Positions 21,354-31,647 of a stretch of 64,000 bases of DNA are shown here, piece by piece (position 1 is the stretch's first letter; each line of letters starts with the position of its first letter). Source of the DNA: Struthio camelus (lineage: Eukaryota > Chordata > Aves > Struthioniformes > Struthionidae). The stretch lies in the NCBI RefSeq assembly GCF_040807025.1, contig NC_090942.1, positions 209,024,640-209,088,639 on the forward strand, in the 5' to 3' direction. The notes under the pieces were generated by a model. It was given only the letters and a program-made list of their open reading frames with translations, had not been told where the DNA came from and did no database searches. A program made the position numbers and the translations under genes.

Positions 21354-21558
21354 AACGCCAGCGCTGCCCCAGCCCACACGGGCTCCTTCTTGGCAGCTCT
21401 GCGGGCCAGGCCTTGTGGCAGCCCCAAGGGATGCCACTGCTCCCCAGCCGTGGCACCTGCTGCCTGCGCCCGGCCTGCGTCCACAGTCCAGATGCGCTGC
21501 CTCACCCAAGAGGGGCGCTCCCTTGCAGCCACAGGGAACCACCCTGTGTCTCACTGTC

Positions 21559-21564
21559 AGTAAA
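21559..21564 (+). other. Candidate poly(A) signal of PHF7-like copy 3
   Basis: AGTAAA variant about 205 bp after the stop codon. Confidence 0.45.
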
Positions 21565-21812
21565 GAGAATTGTATTTGAGTACCGTAGCAAGAGCTGTGG
21601 CCTTCTTTAAGTGCCGAGTGAGATCCAGGGATGCAAGTCACCTTTGTTGCAGAGTTAGAATTGCTGTAGAGCTGCGGTATACACCCCGCGTGCCCAGGGC
21701 CCTGAAGTCCTGAGTAGCCAGGGTGGCCCAGGAACTCGCCCACTGGTCTCTGTACTGAGGAGACTGTGGGTCAATTTGGGACAACGGATCAAGTGGAGAC
21801 AAGGTCACTGCC

Positions 21813-22210
21813 TGCAGAGACTGAGAGAGGTGGGACTGTTTAGCTTGGAGAAGGGCAGGCTCCCAGGGGGAGCCCGTCAATGTTGAGAAGTACCTGATGG
21901 GCGGGTGTAAAGCAGACGGAGCCAGACTCTTCTCGGGGCACTCCGTGAGTGGATGAGAGGCAGTGGGCACAAACTGGCACGCAGGCAATTCTCTCTGACC
22001 CTAAGAAAACCCTTCTTCCTTGCGAGGGTGGTGGAACATTGGAACAGGCTGCCCCAAGAGGTTGTGGAGTCTCCATCCTTGGAGATGCTGGAAAGCTGAC
22101 CAGCCACGGTCCCCAGCAACCTGCTCCAGCAGACCCTGCTTGAGCAGGGGGCTGGCACCAGAGGATCTCCAGGTGTCCCTTCCAACCCTTCCAACTCTTC
22201 TGTGCTTTTG
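21813..22210 (+). mobile_element. CR1 LINE 3'-end fragment in unit 3
   Basis: Same fragment as in units 1 and 2 at the expected offset. Confidence 0.85.
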
Positions 22211-22342
22211 GGAACTCCGAGCCACTGGCACAATGCCTTTGACTGATTGTCACAAGAGCTCTCCAAGTGGCACTTTCTCTCGGGCTTCTCCTGCTTTGCC
22301 TGGCTTCCTCCATAGGTGCAAGCTGGGTGCTTGTGTGTGTTG

Positions 22343-22789
22343 ATCAGCACCTTGCGTGGAGGCTGTGGCCATCCCAGAAACTGCGTGTTCGGCCATTCTG
22401 TCGGCCGGGGCTCAGCTGCGGGGGCCGGTCTGTCTAGCTCACAGGGTGGGTCTCTTCTTTACATGAGACAGGGTGTGCCCGGGGGCCCCTTGGTGGCCTC
22501 CTTGGACAGGTCCGGAGCCCTGAGGCATGTTCCAAGTTCTTCTTTGTCCCGCGCATCCACCACCTCCGTGGGTGTGGTGTAGTCCTCCTGCAGACTTGAG
22601 GTTGCTCATTGCAAAGTTTATAGCCTTATGAGTGGTCCCCTGCCAAGTCATCTGGCTTAGCATCCAACCCCTTGGTCCCCCTCAGGGCTCCCTGTAGTTT
22701 TTGTTTCCTTCCTTCAGCTGTGACCGCAGTTCTTCTCACTGACCACGTGGCTGCGGCTGATCTGTTTTATTTTAAGGGGTGCAGCCACA
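22343..22789 (-). mobile_element. Candidate LTR, minus strand (unit 3)
   Basis: Same purine tract followed by TGTGGC on the minus strand as in units 1 and 2. Confidence 0.25.
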
Positions 22790-22800
22790 TTTCCCCCTCG

Positions 22801-24041
22801 AGCCTAATGGCATAGCAGAGGCCTGCTATGGCAGGAGAGAACCTGAGAGGTGGAGACATAGGATGCAACAGAGGAGTACAGGCATGGGGGGATAAGGCAT
22901 GGGGCACAGGCCGTCCTTGGAGACGCCACCCCTACCCACAAGTCCCCACTGGGCAGCTAAAGAAGGGGCGACCTGGCGCTGGAAAAGAAAAACATTGTCA
23001 GGGTTAACCGAGAGAGCAAAGAACAAGTGTCTGACTTGAGTAAAATGCACCCCATGTGGTAAGTGTTAAAGGTGGAGCTCATGTGGAGCTGCAGGGCAGC
23101 GAAGGAAGGGCAAGGTGCAAAAGGATGTTGGCAAGCGTCTCCAAATGGCCCACAGTGGGTGCTAGCATGAGGAAGAAACCATCAGCGTGAACATGAGCCT
23201 CCTGCCAAAGGCCCAAGGACTCCAGGGGCTGCCAACTCACTGCAACGCCCTTCCCTCCACCTCCTCCAGACTGGAAGCCCTGACCTTGGGCGCCAGAGGA
23301 GTAGGGGAAGGGTGAGACAGAAAAGAGGCAGAGCCTGAGCACTGTGTGCAGACAGTTTTGAACTGTATTATTATTCTAAGAGGATCATTACTGACGCTTG
23401 GGTCTAGGTGGACCAATGCTCGGCCACAGAAGGGCTTCGTACTGCACTGTGGGCAGAGCCCACTTGACCTGGGCCCACTTGTCTTCCGCTTTCCAGATGG
23501 GCCAGCCTCAGCTTGAAATTGCCAATGTAACAAGGCAAAGTTCAAGTAACACAGCAGTTGATTCATGAAACCAGAGGAATTCATGTAACCGGACCAAGGA
23601 GGACTTTCATGCCTGAACTGCCTAGGCAGGATATTTTCGGAAAACATCCACCCGAAAAGCAAGCAAGCAAGCAAGCAAGCATGTGAGGCGTGCAGGCAAA
23701 AAACTGTGTGGTCCTTTGGGCAGGCATAATTACTTTGTTCTCTGTTTCTTCAAGGGTTCGCCCTCAGTTTGGGACAAGATTTGATGGAAAAGCAGATGTT
23801 CAGCTGCCTACTTCTCATCAGGACTGTCTTGACTGGCAAGGCATGGGCATTCGGCTTGTCAAGCAGCCCCTAGCTGTGTGTTGGATTTCTCAGGAAGAGG
23901 GCCCAAAAGGATTCTCTGTCAAACTTCCGTGTTAGCAGGACAAGGACAAGGTTGCCCCAAAGGAAGAAGTGGCACGTACCTCCTCCTTGGGTAGCCAAGA
24001 GCTTTGCTTGGGGCTTTTCTCCTCCCCGGCAGCACTGGCCT
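22801..24041. other. Unit 3 spacer, (AAGC)n and array lead-in
   Basis: Counterpart of 4298-5538. It has single-base differences near 23035, 23239 and 23281, the AAGC microsatellite at about 23656-23680, and the orphan frame at 23690-23935. No gene recognised. Confidence 0.6.
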
Positions 24042-24801
24042 GTCACAGTGGGGGAAGTGTGTCACCCCAGCGGTGGTGGTGCGTGACAGTGGGGGTCTGT
24101 GTCACCCCAGTGGTGGTGGCGGGTCACAGTGGGTGAACTATGTCACCCCAGTGGTGGTGGCGCGTCACAGTGGGGGAAGTGTGTCACCCCAGCAGTGGTG
24201 GCGCGTCACAGTGGGGATCTGTGTCACCCCAGCGGTGGTGGCAGGTCACAGTGGGGGAAGTGTGTCACCCCAGTGATGGTGGCAGGTCACAGTGGGGGAT
24301 CTGTGTCACCCCGGTGGCGGTGGTGGGTCACAGTGGGGGAAGTGTGTCACCCCAGCGGTGGTGGTGCGTGACAGTGGGGGAAGTGTGTCACCCCGGCAGT
24401 GGTGGTGGGTCACAGTGGGGGAAGTGTGTCACCCCAGCAGTGGTGGCAGGTCACAGTGGGGATCTGTGTCACCCCAGCGGTGGTGGCAGGTCACAGTGGG
24501 GGAAGTGTGTCACCCCAGTGGTGGTGGCAGGTCACAGTGGGGGATCTGTGTCACCCCAGCGGTGGTGGCGCGTCACAGTGGGGATCTGTGTCACCCCAGT
24601 GGTGGTGGCAGGTCACAGTGGGGGATCTGTGTCACCCCAGCGGTGGTGGTGCGTGACAGTGGGGGAAGTGTGTCACCCCAGCAGTGGTGGCGGGTCACAG
24701 TGGGGATCTGTGTCACCCCAGCAGTGGTGGCAGGTCACAGTGGGGGAAGTGTGTCACCCCAGTGGTGGTGGCAGGTCACAGTGGGGAATCTGTGTCACCC
24801 C
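24042..24801 (+). repeat. 41-bp minisatellite array A3
   Basis: About 18-19 monomers, only 1 bp shorter than A2 overall, although internal variant order differs toward the 3' half. Confidence 0.97.
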
Positions 24802-25259
24802 TTTGCATGAAGGACACTATACTGAATGAAGCTGCGGTTCTGTATAATTTTCCATCTGGAAGTAATAGTCAATTTCAGTCTGATCTAACCCTCTGTCAGA
24901 TAGGTTTAAATAGTAAAAAAAGACTAGGTTCAATTTTTAAGGATCTACACTAAAAAACTAAACTAAAAACAGGTAGAGAAACTCTGGGAATGAGGCAAAT
25001 GTTAGTCAAGCAAATTCCTCTGCTGAAACAAAAAAAAATAGCAACTAACGAAAAATTAGGACAAGCAGACCAATTAGTATCAGATTTCATGAAAGAAATA
25101 AATTATGCCCTGATTTTAGAGGAATTATCAACCTTTCATAAGAACGTTTAAAGTGAAACAGGTAAGTTCTATTTAACTAAAACTGGGTCCTATATTCATT
25201 TGATTTTAAATTCAAGAATTTGGAATATCAAAACCATTTTGTCTAGCTGTGAATGGGGT
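24802..25259 (+). repeat. AT-rich block (copy 3 of 5)
   Basis: Same 458 bp as 6628-7085; donor GT at 25162. Confidence 0.75.
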
Positions 25260-25390
25260 GCAGCAAAAGGGAACCACCCTGTGTCTCACTATTAGTAAAG
25301 AGTTGGGTTGCCCCAAGGGAAGAAGTGACGTCCCACCAGGTAGCCAAGGGCTTTGCTTCGGCCTTTTCTCCTCCCCGGCAGCACTGGCCT
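25260..25390 (+). repeat. Gene-3'UTR-like junction segment (unit 3, first)
   Basis: Same 131-bp segment as 7086-7216. Confidence 0.8.
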
Positions 25391-26109
25391 GTCACAGTGG
25401 GGGAAGTGTGTCACCCCTGCGGTGGTGGTGCGTGACAGTGGGGGTCTGTGTCACCCCAGTGGTGGTCCCAGGTCACAGTGGGTGAAGTGTGTCACCCCAG
25501 CAGTGGTGGCGCGTCACAGTGGGGAAAGTGTGTCACCCCAGCAGTGGTGGCGGGTCACAGTGGGGATCTGTGTCACCCCAGCGGTGGTGGCAGGTCACAG
25601 TGGGGGAAGTGTGTCACCCCAGCGGTGGTGGCGGGTCATAGTGGGGGAAGTGTGTCACCCCGGTGGCGGTGGTGGGTCACAGTGGGGGAAGTGTGTCACC
25701 CCAGCAGTGGTGGTGGGTCACAGTGGGGATCTGTGTCACCCCAGTGGTGGTGGCAGGTCACAGTGGGGGATCTGTGTCACCCCGGTGGCGGTGTTGGGTC
25801 ACAGTGGGGGAAGTGTGTCACCCCAGCGGTGGTGGCGGGTCACAGTGGGGGAAGTGTGTCACCCCAGTGGTGGTGGCAGGTCACAGTGGGGATCTGTGTC
25901 ACCCCAGCGGTGGTGGCAGGTCACAGTGGGGGAAGTGTGTCACCCCAGCAGTGGTGGCAGGTCACAGTGGGGGAAGTGTGTCACCCCGGCAGTGGTGGCG
26001 GGTCACAGTGGGGATCTGTGTCACCCCGGCAGTGGTGGCAGGTCACAGTGGGGGAAGTGTGTCACCCCAGTGGTGGTGGCAGGTCACAGTGGGGAATCTG
26101 TGTCACCCC
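25391..26109 (+). repeat. 41-bp minisatellite array B3
   Basis: About 17-18 monomers. It starts like B1 (same CCTGCGG and GGTCCCAGG variants) but ends like an A array, joining a further AT-rich block. Confidence 0.97.
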
Positions 26110-26567
26110 TTTGCATGAAGGACACTATACTGAATGAAGCTGCGGTTCTGTATAATTTTCCATCTGGAAGTAATAGTCAATTTCAGTCTGATCTAACCCT
26201 CTGTCAGATAGGTTTAAATAGTAAAAAAAGACTAGGTTCAATTTTTAAGGATCTACACTAAAAAACTAAACTAAAAACAGGTAGAGAAACTCTGGGAATG
26301 AGGCAAATGTTAGTCAAGCAAATTCCTCTGCTGAAACAAAAAAAAATAGCAACTAACGAAAAATTAGGACAAGCAGACCAATTAGTATCAGATTTCATGA
26401 AAGAAATAAATTATGCCCTGATTTTAGAGGAATTATCAACCTTTCATAAGAACGTTTAAAGTGAAACAGGTAAGTTCTATTTAACTAAAACTGGGTCCTA
26501 TATTCATTTGATTTTAAATTCAAGAATTTGGAATATCAAAACCATTTTGTCTAGCTGTGAATGGGGT
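26110..26567 (+). repeat. AT-rich block (copy 4 of 5)
   Basis: Same 458 bp as 6628-7085; donor GT at 26470. It belongs to an additional module found only in unit 3. Confidence 0.75.
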
Positions 26568-26698
26568 GCAGCAAAAGGGAACCACCCTGTGTCTCACTAT
26601 TAGTAAAGAGTTGGGTTGCCCCAAGGGAAGAAGTGACGTCCCACCAGGTAGCCAAGGGCTTTGCTTCGGCCTTTTCTCCTCCCCGGCAGCACTGGCCT
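26568..26698 (+). repeat. Gene-3'UTR-like junction segment (unit 3, second)
   Basis: Same 131-bp segment as 7086-7216. Confidence 0.8.
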
Positions 26699-28029
26699 GT
26701 CACAGTGGGGGAAGTGTGTCACCCCTGCGGTGGTGGTGCGTGACAGTGGGGGTCTGTGTCACCCCAGTGGTGGTCCCAGGTCACAGTGGGTGAAGTGTGT
26801 CACCCCAGCAGTGGTGGCGCGTCACAGTGGGGAAAGTGTGTCACCCCAGCAGTGGTGGCGGGTCACAGTGGGGATCTGTGTCACCCCAGCGGTGGTGGCA
26901 GGTCACAGTGGGGGAAGTGTGTCACCCCAGCGGTGGTGGCGGGTCATAGTGGGGGAAGTGTGTCACCCCGGTGGCGGTGGTGGGTCACAGTGGGGGAAGT
27001 GTGTCACCCCGGCAGTGGTGGTGCGTGACAGTGGGGGTCTGTGTCACCCCAGTGGTGGTCCCAGGTCACAGTGGGTGAAGTGTGTCACCCCGGTGGCGGT
27101 GTTGGGTCACAGTGGGGGAAGTGTGTCACCCCAGCAGTGGTGGTGGGTCACAGTGGGGATCTGTGTCACCCCAGTGGTGGTGGCAGGTCACAGTGGGGGA
27201 TCTGTGTCACCCCGGTGGCGGTGTTGGGTCACAGTGGGGGAAGTGTGTCACCCCAGCGGTGGTGGCGGGTCACAGTGGGGGAAGTGTGTCACCCCAGTGG
27301 TGGTGGCGGGTCACAGTGGGGATCTGTGTCACCCCAGTGGTGGTGGCGGGTCACAGTGGGGGATCTCTGTCACCCCAGCGGTGGTGGCAGGTCACAGTGG
27401 GGGAAGTGTGTCACCACAGCGGTGGTGGCGGGTCACAGTGGGTGAAGTGTGTCACCCCAGCGGTGGTGGCGCGTCACAGTGGGGATCTGTGTCACCCCAG
27501 CGGTGGTGGCGTGTCACAGTGGGTGAAGTGTGTAACCCCTGTGATGGTGGCAGGTCACAGTGGGGGATCTGTGTCACCCCGGTGGCGGTGGTGGGTCACA
27601 GTGGGGGAAGTGTGTCACCCCAGCGGTGGTGGTGCGTGACAGTGGGGGAAGTGTGTCACCCCAGCAGTGGTGGCAGGTCACAGTGGGGGAAGTGTGTCAC
27701 CCCAGCGGTGGTGGTGCGTGACAGTGGGGGAAGTGTGTCACCCCAGCAGTGGTGGTGGGTCACAGTGGGGGAAGTGTGTCACCCCAGCAGTGGTGGCGGG
27801 TCACAGTGGGGATCTGTGTCACCCCAGTGGTGGTGGCAGGTCACAGTGGGGGATCTGTGTCACCCCAGCGGTGGTGGTGCGTGACAGTGGGGGAAGTGTG
27901 TCACCCCAGCAGTGGTGGCGGGTCACAGTGGGGATCTGTGTCACCCCAGCAGTGGTGGCAGGTCACAGTGGGGGAAGTGTGTCACCCCAGTGGTGGTGGC
28001 AGGTCACAGTGGGGAATCTGTGTCACCCC
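26699..28029 (+). repeat. 41-bp minisatellite array C3
   Basis: The longest array, about 32-33 monomers. It contains an internal repeat of the GGTCCCAGG variant (26772 and 27058) and a degenerate TGTAACCCCTG monomer at about 27531. The front half resembles B arrays and the back half resembles A arrays. Confidence 0.97.
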
Positions 28030-28487
28030 TTTGCATGAAGGACACTATACTGAATGAAGCTGCGGTTCTGTATAATTTTCCATCTGGAAGTAATAGTCAA
28101 TTTCAGTCTGATCTAACCCTCTGTCAGATAGGTTTAAATAGTAAAAAAAGACTAGGTTCAATTTTTAAGGATCTACACTAAAAAACTAAACTAAAAACAG
28201 GTAGAGAAACTCTGGGAATGAGGCAAATGTTAGTCAAGCAAATTCCTCTGCTGAAACAAAAAAAAATAGCAACTAACGAAAAATTAGGACAAGCAGACCA
28301 ATTAGTATCAGATTTCATGAAAGAAATAAATTATGCCCTGATTTTAGAGGAATTATCAACCTTTCATAAGAACGTTTAAAGTGAAACAGGTAAGTTCTAT
28401 TTAACTAAAACTGGGTCCTATATTCATTTGATTTTAAATTCAAGAATTTGGAATATCAAAACCATTTTGTCTAGCTGTGAATGGGGT
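28030..28487 (+). repeat. AT-rich block (copy 5 of 5)
   Basis: Same 458 bp as 6628-7085; donor GT at 28390. Confidence 0.75.
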
Positions 28488-28618
28488 GCAGCAAAAGGGA
28501 ACCACCCTGTGTCTCACTATTAGTAAAGAGTTGGGTTGCCCCAAGGGAAGAAGTGACGTCCCACCAGGTAGCCAAGGGCTTTGCTTGGGCCTTTTCTCCT
28601 CCCCGGCAGCACTGGCCT
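28488..28618 (+). repeat. Gene-3'UTR-like junction segment (unit 3, third)
   Basis: Same 131-bp segment, with one change in the lead-in (GCTTGGGCC for GCTTCGGCC). Confidence 0.8.
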
Positions 28619-29479
28619 GTCACAGTGGGGGAAGTGTGTCACCCCTGCGGTGGTGGTGCGTGACAGTGGGGGTCTGTGTCACCCCAGTGGTGGTCCCAGG
28701 TCACAGTGGGTGAAGTGTGTCACCCCAGCAGTGGTGGCGCGTCACAGTGGGGAAAGTGTGTCACCCCAGCAGTGGTGGCGGGTCACAGTGGGGATCTGTG
28801 TCACCCCAGCGGTGGTGGCAGGTCACAGTGGGGGAAGTGTGTCACCCCAGCGGTGGTGGCGGGTCATAGTGGGGGAAGTGTGTCACCCCGGTGGCGGTGG
28901 TGGGTCACAGTGGGGGAAGTGTGTCACCCCGGCAGTGGTGGTGGGTCACAGTGGGGGTCTGTGTCACCCCAGTGGTGGTGGTGGGTCACAGTGGGGATCT
29001 GTGTCACCCCGGTGGCGGTGTTGGGTCACAGTGGGGGAAGTGTGTCACCCCAGCAGTGGTGGTGGGTCACAGTGGGGATCTGTGTCACCCCAGTGGTGGT
29101 GGCAGGTCACAGTGGGGGATCTGTGTCACCCCGGTGGCGGTGTTGGGTCACAGTGGGGGAAGTGTGTCACCCCAGCGGTGGTGGCGGGTCACAGTGGGGG
29201 AAGTGTGTCACCCCAGTGGTGGTGGCAGGTCACAGTGGGGATCTGTGTCACCCCAGCGGTGGTGGCAGGTCACAGTGGGGGAAGTGTGTCACCCCAGCGG
29301 TGGTGGCAGGTCACAGTGGGGGAAGTGTGTCACCCCGGCGGCGGTGGTGGGTTACAGTGGGGGAAGTGTGTCACCCCAGCAGTGGTGGTGGGTCACAGTG
29401 GGTGAAGTGTGTCACCCCAGTGATGGTGGCAGGTCACAGTGGGGGATCTGTGTCACCCCGGTGGCGGTGGTGGGTCACA
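28619..29479 (+). repeat. 41-bp minisatellite array D3
   Basis: About 21 monomers, ending at the promoter of the truncated copy 4 in the same way as B1 and B2. Confidence 0.97.
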
Positions 29480-29942
29480 ATGAGGCAGGTGAGGCGGGCG
29501 GCCCAGGCGGTACTAAAAGGGCCGCGGGGCGCGGGCAGCCCCAGGCGGGAGGCAGCGCCTCCGAGCACGGGACAGGTGAGGGCAGGGGAGGTGCCGCTGC
29601 CCCGCGCAGGGCCGGGCCCGGGGCGCTGCTGCAGCCCCGCTGGGCTCAAGGGCCGCGGCCGCGCTGCCCTGGGGCCTGGCCCGCTCCTGGCCCTGCGGCA
29701 GAGGCGGAGACCCACCGCCCCGGCCCGGCGGGAGGCGGGAGAGCCCAGGCAGGGGCTAGCGCGGGGCTGCCGCGGGAGCAGCAGCGGGGCCCCTCGCCCC
29801 GGGGGCTGGCGCTGGGCTGGAAAGTCACCCTGGTGCCGCTGCCCCGCCAGGGTCGGCGCAGGAGCGTGGGGAGCGGAGAGCCCGGCGCGGCTGGGCCAGG
29901 GCTTTTCCGCAGCACTCGCCGTCGACCCGCGTGGAGCGCGCC
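29480..29942 (+). promoter_or_regulatory. CpG-rich promoter and 5'UTR of truncated copy 4
   Basis: Intact equivalent of 8321-8783: TATA-like box at 29511, 5'UTR donor GT at 29576, acceptor AG ending 29850. It may still drive transcription into the CR1 sequence beyond 30463. Confidence 0.55.
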
Positions 29943-30463
29943 ATGAAGCGCAAGGCCCCCGACTCGAGGGAGGAGGGTGAGAGCGAAGGGAGCGCCGAGG
30001 TGCCCGCAGCCCGCGGCCGGGCCAAGGGCTCGGGGGGCGGCTGGCGGGCGGCGGCGGGGTGGCCGGAGCGGCGCAGCATGCCCGCGGCAGGACCCGTGCT
30101 CTCGCGCGCGCGAGGCCTGGGGCGCGGGGAGGGCCGTGCGGGGAGGAGGGCTGTGCCGGGGGGAGGAAAGGCCGGTGCTGCCCAGGGCTGGCCGGGAGCG
30201 AGAGGGGCCGGGAGAGGCGAGGGGAAGGCGAGGGCAGGTCGTGCCTGGGAGCCCCTGCGCCCGGGGCGGGAGCCTCCTCTGGGTCAGCGTGGGGCTGCCG
30301 GGGAGCCGTGGGGCGGCAGCCAGCACGTGGAGGGCGTCTGGGCAGCGGGGTGAGGGCAGGCCCTTGCGGGGGAAGCCCTCCAGGACCCTTTCGCAGGCCC
30401 CCGCGAGGCGCTCAGTGCTTGTGGCGTTTGCTCTCCCCTCCGCAGCGTGCGTGCTGTGTCGCC
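29943..30463 (+). pseudogene. PHF7: PHF7-like copy 4, truncated after 17 codons
   Basis: Coding exon 1 (29943-29976), intron 1 and the first 18 bases of exon 2 (30446-30463) match the other copies. At 30464 the sequence switches to CR1 LINE, so the zinc ligands after C16, and all later exons, are lost. The frame would run on into the CR1 and stop near 30511. It cannot make a PHF7 domain. Confidence 0.9.
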
Positions 30464-30584
30464 ATGCCTGTTCACTGATGCACAACATGGGGAGCAAACA
30501 AAAGGAATTATGAATTTGTTTACTGTTGCAGCACTACGATCTCATTGGAGTTACAGAGATGTGCAAGTCTGAATTTAGCAACTT
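30464..30584 (+). mobile_element. CR1 LINE (outer element), endonuclease start
   Basis: Frameshifted translation gives CR1 endonuclease N-terminal signatures (CLFTDA, then MGSKQKEL, then YDLIGVTEM by about 30558). The endonuclease appears to continue after an inserted second CR1 (at 31648). Its left end abuts the broken PHF7-like exon directly. Confidence 0.65.
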
Positions 30585-31647
30585 GTAGATTGAGAACTGG
30601 TTGGATGGCCGAGCTCAGAGGGTTGTGGTGAATGGTGCAGAGTCAAGTTGGAGGCCTGTAGCTAGTGGGGTCCCCCAGGGGTCAGTGCTGGGCCCAGTCT
30701 TGTTCCTTGTATTCATCAATGACCTGGAGGAAGGCACAGAGTGCACCCTCAGCAAGTGTGCTGATGATACCAAACTGGGAGGAGTGACTGACACACCAGA
30801 AGGCTGTGCTGCCCTTCAGAGGGACCTGGACAGGCTGGAGAGGTGGGCGGAGAGGAACCTCCTGAAGTTCAACAAAGGCAAGTGCAAGGTCCTGCACCTA
30901 GGGAGGAATAACCTCATGTACCAGGAGAGGCTGGGGGTTGATATGCTGTAAAGCAGCTCTGCAGAAAAGGACCTGGGAGTGTTGGTGGACAACAAGTGAA
31001 GCACGAGCCAGCAGCGTGCCCTTGTGGCCAAGAAGGCCAATGGTCTCCTGGGGTGCATTAGGCAGAGTGTTGCCATCAGGTGGAGGGAGGTGATCCTGGC
31101 CCTCTCCTCAGCCCTGGGGAGGCCTCACCTGGAGTACTGTGTCCAGTTCTGGGCTCCCCAGTCCAGAGAGTGCCCAAGAGAGACAGCACTAATGGAGAAT
31201 GTCCAGCAGAGGGCTACAAAGCTGATGAGGGGACTGGAGCATCTCTCCTCTGAAGAAAGGCTGAGAGAGCTGGGCCTGTTTAGGGTGGAGAAGGGAAGAT
31301 TGATTGAGAGGTGATCTCATCAATGTGTACAAGTATCTGAAGGGAGGGTGTTGAGAGGATGGGGCCAGACTCTTCTCTGTGAGGCACAGAGACGAGAGGC
31401 AGTGGGCAGAAACTGAACCACAGGAAGTTCCATCTGAACCTGAGGAAAAACTTCTTTCCTGTGAGGGTGAGAGAGCAATGGAAGAGGTTGCCCAGAGAGG
31501 TTGTGGAGTCTCCCTCTGTGAAGATATTCAATACCCACCTGGGTAATGTGCTCTAGGTGACCCTGCTTGAGCAGGGGGTTTGAACTAGATGATCTCCAGA
31601 GGTCCCTTGCAACCTCAACCATTCTGTGATTCTGTGATTCTGTAACT
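30585..31647 (+). mobile_element. CR1 LINE (inner, nested element), RT C-terminus and 3' end
   Basis: A 5'-truncated CR1. It starts in reverse transcriptase at [13 protein letters not shown], followed by [20 protein letters not shown] and ADDTKLGG (30670-30785), the latter being the catalytic motif with C in place of the usual F before ADD. An open frame runs 30601-30951. The C-terminal portion ([15 protein letters not shown], then [11 protein letters not shown]) follows, and the 3' end is the octamer run ATTCTGTG at 31621-31643. Not autonomous. Confidence 0.93.

Larger units (their letters stand above)
17206..29479 (+). repeat. Tandem unit 3 of PHF7-like array (complete, expanded, 12274 bp)
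   Basis: Same order as unit 2, but with four minisatellite arrays and three AT-rich blocks instead of two and one. The two additional modules and array length changes account exactly for the extra 3389 bp. Confidence 0.93.
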
